Source: Pythium myriotylum (lineage: Eukaryota > Oomycota > Peronosporomycetes > Pythiales > Pythiaceae). Taken from it: a DNA stretch of 64,000 nt. This document shows, one piece after another, positions 50,197 to 59,790 of this stretch; position 1 is the stretch's first letter, and each line of letters opens with the position of its first letter. Both the position numbers and the translations under genes were made by a program. Where the stretch lies: contig JALJCQ010000001.1 in NCBI GenBank assembly GCA_023091665.1, positions 186,001 through 250,000 of the forward strand, read 5' to 3'. Under the pieces are notes generated by a model. That model had not been told where the DNA came from. It did not search any database and saw nothing but the letters and a program-made list of their open reading frames with translations.

Positions 50197-51734
50197 ATGC
50201 TCGCGACTTCGGCCCGCCGCTTCGGCGGCTCCGCGCTCCGCCGCGCCTCCTCGCGCGCGCTCGTGAGTAGAAGCAGCCGATTCCGCTGCGCGCGACGCGT
50301 CTAACGCGGTCTTTCTCGCCGCAGACGACCAGCTCGTTCGATATTTACACGCCCACGGAGGAGCACGGCGCGCTCCGCGAAATGTTGGCCAACTTTGTCA
50401 AGACCAAGGTCGAGCCGCAGGTGAAAATGGACTGGTTTATATACTGTTCGAATGGACGTGCTGAAGGGATGGACGGTTTGTGCTAGGCGCTCGTGCACGA
50501 CCGGGAGGAGAAGTTCAACATTAACCTCTTCCGCGAGCTCGGCGACATTGGTTTGTTGGGTATCACGGCGCCGGAAAAGTTTGGCGGCTCGGGGATGGAC
50601 GCGCTCGCGGCCGTGATCGCGCACGAGGAGCTCTCGTCGAGCGACCCGGCGTTCTGCTTGTCGTTCCTCGCGCACTCGATGCTGTTTGTGAACAACGTGG
50701 CGCGCAACGCGAGTGACGAGCAGTGCGCCAAGTACCTTCCGGACGCGTGCTCGGGAGCCAAGATTTGCGGCATGGCCATGAGCGAGCCGTCCGTGGGCAC
50801 GGATGTGCTGGGCATGCGCACGACGGCCAAGCTCTCCGACTGCGGCAAGTACTACATCCTCAACGGTACCAAGTACGTGGCGGCTGAAAATCCGTATAGG
50901 TGGAGTTTTCGTGTTGGACTCATCGGGTGGTTTGTACCTGTAGGATGTGGATCACGAACGGCGCGCTGAACGACTCGGAGCTCGGCGACACGTTCCTCGT
51001 TTACGCGCGCACGGGCAACTCGGGCAAGGCCAAGCAGGACTTCTCGTCGTTCATCGTGGAGAAGGGCTTTGAAGGCTTCTCGCTCGGCCAGCGCATCAAG
51101 GACAAGTGCGGTATGCGAGCTTCGAACACAGCCGAGCTTGTCTTTGAGAACTGCAAGGTGCCGGTTGAGAACATCGTCGGCAAGGAAGGTGGCGCCGTGC
51201 TGTGCATGATGCGCAACCTGGAGATTGAGCGCGTGACGCTCGCCGCCATGAGCCTCGGTATCGCCCGTCGCTCGATCGAGGTCATGAACAGCTACGCGAA
51301 GGACCGCGTTGCGTTCGGCAAGCCACTGAGCCACTACGGCCAGATCCAGAAGAACATTGCCGAGTCGTACGCCGAGTACATGGCTGGCCGCGCCTACGTG
51401 TACGACACTGCTCGGTACGTTCTTTTGTGGGGGAACTAAGCGATCTGCCGTCGACACTGACCTATGGTTTGTGTGGAAAAATTTTTACAGCAAACTCAAG
51501 CTCGACTCCGTGGGCAACCGCGTCGACACGGACGGCGTCAAGCTGTACTGCGGTGACATGGGCAAGCGTATCGCCGACCGCGCCATCCAGACGCTCGGCG
51601 GCTACGGCTACGTGGGCGAGTACAACGTCGAGCGTCTCTGGCGCGACTCGAAGCTGCTCGAGATCGGTGGCGGCACGAACGAGTCCCACCACAAGAACAT
51701 GGTGCGCGACCTCGCGACCAAGGACAAGCTCTAA
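50197..51734 (+). CDS. Isovaleryl-CoA-type acyl-CoA dehydrogenase, mitochondrial
   Basis: 420 residues from five exons (50197-50262, 50325-50420, 50487-50872, 50944-51414, 51491-51734), all GT-AG and in frame. A presequence (LATSARRFGGSALRRASSRA) occupies exon 1. Family features: LGDIGLLGITAPEKFGGSG, GMAMSEPSVGTDVLGMRTTA, YYILNGTKMWITNG (across intron 3), FENCKVPVENIVG and LGGYGYVGEYNVERLWRD. The catalytic base is probably the Glu in RNLEIERVTLA (helix G), the position used by isovaleryl-CoA dehydrogenase, while the position used by most acyl-CoA dehydrogenases is Gly (LEIGGGT). This supports leucine-degradation (isovaleryl-CoA) rather than straight-chain oxidation, though the exact substrate is inferred. 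It shares a 532-base divergent promoter with CEP131. Confidence 0.87.
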
Positions 51735-54609
51735 GATAAATACCACCCAAATCGTTAGTGGCTCTTACCGCCACGCAACCACAAATCGGCTAACTGCGTC
51801 GGAGTCACTGACTTCTTTGCACTTTGGATCTTCCACTAGCACGAAAGACAACGGGCGTCTTCGCATTGCCTTCATGACCAATACACATCAGTTCCATTGT
51901 CAACGAGCCGAATTGACGCCATGGCCCTCCCACTACCGAGACTGCATCTTGAAATCATGTGCATGTCCCGCTTCGACTGACATCCCTGGCCCCGTCAACG
52001 CGCGAGTGGCCGAGCAAGCGCCTGAATTGTTGCGGCCAACAGGTCGTCACACTAGGCAGTGGCCTCGCTATGCGTGTGTACACTCAGGAAAGCCGCAACG
52101 TGGAGAGCAAACGGAGGTCTCGCGCTCGTGGGAGCGCCTCGCCGTCGCGACCCAGCGGCTCAACTTTCTAGTTGTGGTGCCGGAACGATCTCTCCATTTA
52201 TTTGCAAGTGGAGGAACTCGAGCTAGCGCGAGGCATCCACGAGCGCGTCGAGGTGGTGCCAGTCGTCGTGGATGAGTGCGTCGTTTATGACGCCGAGACA
52301 AGACGTCGGAGATGCTTCAGAGCCTACAACTCACGCTGGAGAACAAAGATGTGGACGAGGCACTCGGGTTGATTACCCACTTTCACGATAGCGGACAATC
52401 AATTGAGCGCCTCGATCCATTTCGCACCTTTCACACCGACGAGCTCGTCTTGAGTCCAATCAGGAAGTGTGAGCTCACTCCACTCGGAACGGAGGTGAAC
52501 AAGCTCGAGGTCGACTGCGCTCGACACCACCGGCCAGATGCCTTCGCTTTCCAAGCTCTTGTTCACGAACAGCGGCTCGATGTAAATATGGTGAAGCGAC
52601 TTGGCAAGTATTACGGAGACATGTCGACGTCGGCGGCATTATGGAAGCCGCTCGTATACTGCGTGTGGATAGAGAACTCGAGCATCACTTCCGAGATTTC
52701 TGTCGCCGAAATGTCGAGAGCAGCGAGGATCAGCGTCGTGTCTCCATCGGTTGGCCGAGGTATCGAGACCATGTCGACGTCGGCTGCATTATGAAAGCCG
52801 CTCGAACATTGCGTGTGGATAAGGAACTCGAGCCGAGATTTCTGTCGCCTGGATGTCGAGAGCAGCGAGCGTCGGCGTCATATCTCCATCGGTTGGCCCA
52901 GGTATCGAGACCATTTCAGCAAACTCGGCGACAGAAGTTGTCCGCAGCATGGGCAAACAAGAACATGACGGGGAGTTTGCAGATCGCAGTCTCTTCCTCG
53001 TGACAGTTCCGTTTCCCCAGCGACGACGACTGCGTGTGCGCATGAAACAGCGCCAAACCGGAGTCGGTTTCCCGGGCTCGTCGTCGATCATCTCGCCCTC
53101 CGACATCGTCTCGCTCCCATTGGCACGCGTAGCATTCGACGCTCGACCGATCCAAGCGACCATCGCCGAATCGCGCACGCCGCTCACGTCACCGCTCTTT
53201 CGTACTCTGCGAAGCTCTGCAGCGACAGCCACGTCAACTTCTCACTTCCTGGAGCTTCCCCTCCAGCTCTCCTGCCCGTTCAAGATCTCCCGCCATTTGT
53301 GACGGCCGGTCGGTAAAGCATCAAGGTCGTGCCCGACCGACCATCTGCCTTGCACCATCGCAGAGTGAACGGCCGCGAAGAGCGAAACGACCGCCGCTTG
53401 GCGGCCCGGGGCGTTTCGCTCGCTTGCGACGTGAGAGCGCCGTCGCGCGTCTCCATGGCGCGGGAAGAGAGAGCGAGCGAGAGAGCCGCCCGCGCGATCC
53501 ACGGACCATCGGTCGGTCGTCTCCTAGTGACTGTCGCTGCTCGAGCAGCATGTTGGGGGGGGGGGGGGGGTCATGGGACCATCACTCTCGCGTCAGTGTT
53601 CTCTCTCTCTCTGAGATCAGGGGCGGCGATCTTTTGGGCAATCGCCAGTTGGTCGGTTGGCATTGGCTGATGTTTTTACGAAAGCCTTTTTACGCGTAAG
53701 AACCTCGGACGATGGCTGATTCCCGCCAGGTTTTGGCCAGAAGGATCTTGGGGTGTCGTATGCGTTTTCGCAGGTTTTCGCCCTCAAGATCTCAGGGAAC
53801 AGTGCTTGGGGCACGCAATCACTCTGTCCCTGTCAAATCGGATCCCCGTGCGCAAAGAGACTGTTCCGCGCGGCGCACCTCGGAATCAAGGTTTTTACAC
53901 CGTTTTTCCAGCAAATTCCACGAGGTTTTAGGAACATGATGACACCGTTGGATCGAGGTTTTTCTCGCGAAGAGCGGCGGGGGGGAGGCGAGGAGAGGAG
54001 AGGAGCGTCCAAGAGGGGGGGGGGAGTTTGGGTTTTTCTTCCAGGCTCTCAAACGCCAATTTTCCAAAAAATCCGCACAAAACCCCGAGTGGCCCCGAAC
54101 CCTCCAGAGCTCCTCGGCCTCCTCCGGACCAGTCCCAAAAGAAAGGCCCCCCCCCCAGCCCAGCCCGCGCTTCACTTGGGCTTTAGGAGGCCCGTGGGTG
54201 GGACCATCACTCTGTTTTCAGTCTGGAATTTGCCGCCGACTGCGGAAGGGAAACCACCACGACGACGCCGCCCAGCGCGTCCGCGTCTTGCTCTTCCTCT
54301 AGTTCTTCTTCTTCGCGCGCCTGCACGCCCTCGCTGCCGGGCCCGTGCTCTCTCCTCTCCTCGCCGCCGAGCATCCACCCCACGACGCGCGAGCGACCGG
54401 TCGCGTTGGCCGCGTTCACGACGGCGCCGCCAAGCTCCTCCGACCCGGCGCTCGTCGCGCGCGACGCCGAGACGCCCTCCCGCAAGCGCAGCCGATCCGA
54501 GAGCGAGCACGCGACGCTGACCGACAGCGAGACGAGCAGCGTCGACGAGACGAGTTCCGCCGCCGGCGGCGACGTCCGCGCGGACGAAGACCCCGCGCCC
54601 AAACGCGCG
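51735..54609. other. Long spacer with a tandem duplication, no gene supported
   Basis: 2.9 kb. Plus-strand frames around 52172-53300 have some protein-like stretches (for example 52312-52794) but no recognised domain and no consistent exon structure. About 52620-52770 and 52770-52918 are imperfect copies of one roughly 150-base unit. A G run (53554-53570) and C/G-rich purine stretches (53970-54030) follow. The region 53700-54600 may hold the promoter or an untranslated first exon of the BET gene. Confidence 0.45.
52620..52918. repeat. Imperfect ~150-base tandem duplication
   Basis: Both copies begin CATGTCGACGTCGGC and run in parallel through GCATTATG, GCCGCTCG, GCGTGTGGATA, GATTTCTGTCGCC, ATGTCGAGAGCAGCGAG and CATCGGTTGGCC to GGTATCGAGACCAT. 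The second copy has small deletions that change the reading frame relative to the first. Confidence 0.8.
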
Positions 54610-57600
54610 ATGGCCGACGACCATGCGCCCCACGCGAACGGCAGGAACGGCTCGACCGAGACCAACGACGCCGACGCAGAACGCAAGAGCGACAAGAAAG
54701 AAGCCGACGCGATGTTGGCGAACGGCACGAGCAAGAGCCCGCTGCAGGCCGCCATGGCCGAGCTCGTGCCCAAGGAGATTGCGCAGTACGCGCCGCTGCT
54801 CGTCGGCAAGTACTATGTTCAAGACAAGCGCGCGACCTGGGCGGGTCGGTGGGGCATGACCGAAGCCGCCTTTGGCCCCAACGGCATCACAAGCGCGTTT
54901 GAGATGAAGTCCGACGAGGACGTGTACATCCGCACAGGGTCCACAGACGCTGCGATCACCCACCCGGTGTTTGGCAGCGGCGCGCTCGCCAAGTCGACGC
55001 GAACAGAGAACAGCTCGGCCGAGGTGCAAAACCCCGTGTATTTCGGTTACGAGACCGACTCCTCGGTGCGGTCGGCGCTACCGTTCGACTGCAAGTACAG
55101 CGGCTTTTTCCAGATCCAAGCCGTCAAGGGCAAGCCACAAACTGTCACGGAGAAGAGTGTAGAGATCCGATTTGTCCACGATGCGAGTCGACCGTCGCAG
55201 TTCTATGTGTCCGGCTCAGGGGAAAACCGCTTTGGGCTGTTCAATCTCGTCGGCCTTCTCGACAAAGAGACAAGCGAGCTGCGACTGTACAAGATCTACA
55301 AACCCAAGGAAAAGGAGAAGCGTGCACAGCCCAAGCGCACGCGCGCTGCTTCGCGCCCGCCTGCTCCCGCAGTCCCGGCAACTAAGTCCACTGTGGTGAA
55401 ACTTGTGCCTCCTCCTCCTCCTCCTGCCGCCGCCCCTCCGGTGGCGGTTGCTCCAGTGACGGCACCACCACCACTCCCACCAACAGCTCCGACCCTCTCA
55501 GTTGTGCGTCCGTCAGTGTCGACCCCAATGGGCTCGGAAGGCTCAGCTGCCTCGCCTTTCGTCGTTGGGCGAGGTAGGTCTGAGCGAAAGCGGGTCATGC
55601 CGGCACATCTACGCGACGTGAACGTGATCGACCACGACCAGGCGTCGCCGTTGCTGAAGAAGTGCCACGCGATCTTGAAGGGTTTGATGTCCAACCCAAA
55701 GGCCGGTCCGTTCTTGGCGCCCGTGGACCCTGTTGCTCTTGGCATCCCGAACTATTTTGACGTGATCAAAGAGCCAATGGATCTAGGCACTATTCGACAG
55801 AACCTCGAGGCGGGCTACTTTGAAGACATCGATGTTTTCATCGACCACGTCCGACTGGTTTTTGACAACGCTATGCTCTACAACGCAGCCCACAGCCAGG
55901 TGCACATATTCGCGGCCAAGCTCTCCGAAGATTTCGAGAAGCGGATCAAGAACCTAATCGCCAAGCATCCGAAAGAAAAGTTCTTTGACCGTTCCTCCGG
56001 TACCCCGCAGTCTTCATCCTCTGTCATTAAGCTTAAGCGTGAGCGAAAACACGAACCAACTCATTCGACAAAAAAAATTAAGGGAGGCCGCGGAGCAAAA
56101 GGCAACAGCAAGCGGGGCGTGTCGGACGATAAGGAAGGACTGATCATGTCCCTGAAAGAGGACATCGAGCGGTTGAAGGCAACTCTGGAGCAGCTTCAGC
56201 CTGCTGTGCGCATCGTGACACCGAAAACATCGAAGGCAGCATCAAGGTCGGATGGAATATTTGCTTTTGATAAGGTGTTTGCTGTGTCTGACTCTGTTAT
56301 GTCAATAGACCTTTTAAGATGGAAGATTTGACTGAGGAGGAGCTGAACGAGCCGATGACACAGTCTGAGAAGGCGCGCCTGAGCGATGATATTCGACAGC
56401 TGCCGCAAGATAAGATCAACCGAGTGCTCCAGATTATTGCAGAGTCTGTCCCTGTTTCCCGACTCACGAATGAAAACGACGAAGTAGAGATAGATATCAA
56501 CTCGTTCGACACGAGGTGTCTACGTATGCTTGAAGGCTACGTCAGGGTTCGTAAATCTATCCTGTCCTTGTTGGTGATTGATACTAACTCTGTTGCGTGA
56601 ATAGGAGAATGGAATTGGTCGAAAGCGAAAGCGACCGACCAGCAAGAAGGCGGGCAAGTCAGCTCCTGTTTCTCATCGACTGAATTCTGCCAAGGTCGCA
56701 GCTGTCAATATTCGGCACCGTCAGCAACAGTTGAAGAACCAACTTGCCATGATGGAAGGCGAAACCAATGGTGGTGCTGCTCCAGCCTCGGCGGTGGTGA
56801 CTTCTTCGTTGGCTGATGTCGACATGGATAAGCCCAATATTCATGACGGCAGCTCCTCCGATAGTTCCTCAAGTTCCTCCGATTCTTCTGACTCGGATAG
56901 CGACAGCGACAGCGAATCGGACTCGGATGGCGCGGTGCCTCTACAAAGGGTGGGTTTGAATGGCTCAAGACCTGTGCTGGGTTGATCCCATTAACACATG
57001 CCACCGTCTTCTCGATTTGCAGTCTCCCATGCTCTCGAGCGGCGCATCGTTGTCTCAACTATCGGACCCTGCACGAGCTGGTTAGTGCCCGCCATCTTAC
57101 TCGGTTATTTTACGATGGTTGAGGATCTAAGTGTCATTATCGTATAGACGCTGCCAGAAAAATCCGCGATGAGTCGACCTCGCGTGAGCCTCTCAAGGTT
57201 GAAAACAAGGGCGCGTGGAGTCTTCTTGCCCAAAAGGATGCGAAGAATGCTGAGTCTGTGCTGCCTGCCGAAGAGAACTCGACCAGTTCTCTTTGGATGT
57301 CGGCACGGTCGATGGAGCAGGTCAAGCAACAAAAGATTCAGCAGAAAGAGAAGGAGCGTAGTGAAGAAAAGGAGGTGCAGCGACGTCGTGAAGAGGAACA
57401 GCGCGAGAAGGAACGCGACGAGACTGAACGACGAAAGCGCGAACAGGAGGCAGCACAGCGAAAAGCTCAGGAAGAAAAACTACGTGATGAGCGCGCACGT
57501 GAAGCTGAACGTGCACGTGCTGCCCAGCGTGCTGCAGAACGGGAGAAATTGATGCAGGACGAGGACATCGACGAGCACCACGACCACACGCTCACAGAGG

Positions 57601-57635
57601 ACCTGGAGTCTTTTAGCTCCTCGTCGTTCTTGTAG
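54610..57635 (+). CDS. BET-type bromodomain protein (one bromodomain plus NET domain)
   Basis: 921 residues from five exons (54610-56246, 56309-56546, 56605-56949, 57023-57080, 57148-57635), all in phase. The frame is open upstream to at least 54406 but without an ATG (it begins TTG), so either 54610 is the start or a spliced upstream exon supplies it. Residues about 55-235 form a beta-rich region (GKYYVQDKRATWAGRWGM, FDCKYSGFFQIQ, FYVSGSGENRFGLFNLVG) that I cannot name. The bromodomain (about 355-450) has PVDPVALGIPNYFDVIKEPM, DLGTIRQNL and the acetyl-lysine Asn in MLYNAAH. The NET domain follows (MTQSEKARLSDDIRQLPQDK), then a Ser/Asp run and a charged coiled coil. BET proteins read acetylated histones and recruit transcription machinery; one bromodomain plus NET resembles plant GTE proteins. 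Confidence 0.88.
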
Positions 57636-57933
57636 GTGTAGTGTCTGTTGGATTCGCCGTGAGTGCCGTGTACTGCTCTGTCGTTGTGCGTCGATAATGT
57701 CGTCGAGTGTCGTCGAAGCCGCGCATCGTGAACTGAACAAGCTGCTTGTGGAGATTGAGGAGAGGATACCTCAAAGAGGATTCACAAAAGACCAGCCACC
57801 CAATTATTTAAGGAGTAGACACGGTTTTGAAACCAGGCGTTGAGGAGTACTCGTGCCTTTTTGGTGGTGGCTGTGTAGGGACACGTGAAGAGTCGCGAAG
57901 AACATCCGAGCGCGAAGCACTTGTACAACAATA

Positions 57934-59751
57934 ATGGAGGTGAATGTGTCACAGGTTCACGAGCTCAACAAGAAATTCGAGGTCCTAAACGAGGAGATCG
58001 CGTTGGCACTACGACAGCAGGAAGACGCGATCAGCTCGACGGCGGTAGTGACGGGGTCGAATGCCGCGACAGCGACGCCGAGAAAAGACGTGCTCAAGCT
58101 CACGACCCGAGCGATCAATTGGCGGGAAGATGTGAACGCGTTGGCGAAGCATATCGACCTCCAGTTGCAAAACAGTCGGGCGCTGCGATCAAAAGAGGCT
58201 GAAGTCCTGTCGCGAGATGGCGACAGCAAGGCGGCAGAGGACGACGACAGTGCCAAGCTACGGTGCCTGCGCTCTGACTTGCGACTCCTGCAGAGCTTCC
58301 GATTCTCTCATGTCCACGCTGCACCTGGCGGCGACGCAAAGGATTTCACGGCACATCTCGAGGCTATGGACGCGGAGGGAAAACACCAGAAAGATCTTGT
58401 CGACCAGTCGCTCAAAGCCGAAAAGAGCGGGCGGAAGGAAGTGCTGGCTGCGATGGTAATCCAGTTGTTCGAAGCGCGAAGGGAACTCATGGGCAAGATC
58501 TCGGAAGAAATCCTCAAGAACACGAAGCAGATCGATCTGGATTCGGGTTTGTCGGACATTTTGGCAGCGCCAGGGAACTTGGGCTCTCGCTCGGATGGTG
58601 ACAAGGATATGCTTGCGTCGTGGGATGCTCAGCTGTATCTGCGACTTGTCCATGGGCTCCTCGACCTCGAGAAGAAACTGAAAGAGCGCTTCACAGATGC
58701 CGCATTCGCCCCGCAATCTCCTGCAGTCTCGATCGAACACGCAAGGGAAGACAAACAAGAGGAGGCTTCGACCCGAGATAGTGTCGGCATCATCATGACG
58801 CCGTTTCCCGCTATTTCCCACGGAAACAGACCTTCCGACATCGTTTCACCCACCTCTGGGCAGGTTGCCTCTCTAGACGAAGTCAATTTTGCTCTGCAAA
58901 AGCTTCGTCGTGACCATGTCGACCTCAAGCATGCCCACTCGAAGCTCGCAATTGCAAATGCGCAGTTGGAAGACGATTTGGCGCATCTCCAGCGAAAGTA
59001 TGATGATGAAAAGCGTGCTCACGTCAACGAGAAACGGTGGTATTTGCCCAAGATCCAAAAGCTCGAAGAAACGGTGCTCACGACCTCCAAGGCCTTCGAG
59101 GCGCTCAAGCTGAACGTCGAGCTGCTCACCAACATGTACAAGGCGTTGAAGCAGACGCTTGTGACGCACGAGCTCGAGGAGAACGAACTCAAACTTGAAC
59201 GCAATCGCGTGACCGCGCTACTCGCCGATGAGATCAAGAAAGTTGCGCTGCTTGCGAAGGAAAATGCGCGCAAAGAAAAGCTCGTGACCATCGCTATGAG
59301 CGCGCGCAACGAGATGTGTGCGATCGCGAAACATAGTGAGTCGAGGATGAAAGCTCTCGAGCAGGAAAAGAATGCGCTCGAGCAGCGAGCAAAGGAACAG
59401 TCTGAGGAAGCCTCGGTGCTCAAGTTGCAGCTCGACAGTGCGTATAATCGACTGGAGGTCACCGACAACGCTTTGCGGTCAGCGAAAGCGACCATCGAGC
59501 GACTGCAGAAAGAAATAGAAGTGTGCATGGAGGCAGGACGCGTGAAAGAAGTAGAGCTCAAGAGCGTGTTCGATAAAGAAATGCAGACTCTCCAGCAACG
59601 ATTCGACAAGACCAAGCGAGAGCTCATGGACGCCATGTCGCAGAACCTCAGTCTGGACGGACGCCTTCGGAAGGCCCAGGACAAACTAAACAAGATCGCA
59701 GGCGGGGATTCTGCGAAAGCTACCAAAGACGGTACTACGGTGAATTCGTGA
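57934..59751 (+). CDS. Coiled-coil protein of unknown family, next to CCDC146
   Basis: 605 residues, single exon, ATG at 57934. The N-terminal 320 residues mix helices with loops (WREDVNALAKHIDLQLQNSR; SWDAQLYLRLVHGLLDLEKKL). From about residue 330 it is a long coiled coil with heptad pattern (LDEVNFALQKLRRDHVDLKH, LQKEIEVCMEA). No transmembrane segment, signal peptide or catalytic motif is visible. It ends 39 bases from the convergent CCDC146 stop. A flagellar or cytoskeletal part is possible because of the neighbours (CCDC146 and, 8 kb away, CEP131), but this is inference only. Confidence 0.75.
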   Translation: MEVNVSQVHELNKKFEVLNEEIALALRQQEDAISSTAVVTGSNAATATPRKDVLKLTTRAINWREDVNALAKHIDLQLQNSRALRSKEAEVLSRDGDSKAAEDDDSAKLRCLRSDLRLLQSFRFSHVHAAPGGDAKDFTAHLEAMDAEGKHQKDLVDQSLKAEKSGRKEVLAAMVIQLFEARRELMGKISEEILKNTKQIDLDSGLSDILAAPGNLGSRSDGDKDMLASWDAQLYLRLVHGLLDLEKKLKERFTDAAFAPQSPAVSIEHAREDKQEEASTRDSVGIIMTPFPAISHGNRPSDIVSPTSGQVASLDEVNFALQKLRRDHVDLKHAHSKLAIANAQLEDDLAHLQRKYDDEKRAHVNEKRWYLPKIQKLEETVLTTSKAFEALKLNVELLTNMYKALKQTLVTHELEENELKLERNRVTALLADEIKKVALLAKENARKEKLVTIAMSARNEMCAIAKHSESRMKALEQEKNALEQRAKEQSEEASVLKLQLDSAYNRLEVTDNALRSAKATIERLQKEIEVCMEAGRVKEVELKSVFDKEMQTLQQRFDKTKRELMDAMSQNLSLDGRLRKAQDKLNKIAGGDSAKATKDGTTVNS

Positions 59752-59790
59752 ATGGCAAGTAGTTCGAGTACACGAAAAACATACGACGAC

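Noticed and set aside
52789..53232. Possible ankyrin-like repeats on the minus strand
   Set aside because: A DGDTxLxLAALDI phrase recurs because of the tandem duplication, but the helix-turn-helix spacing of ankyrin repeats is not met and frames break.
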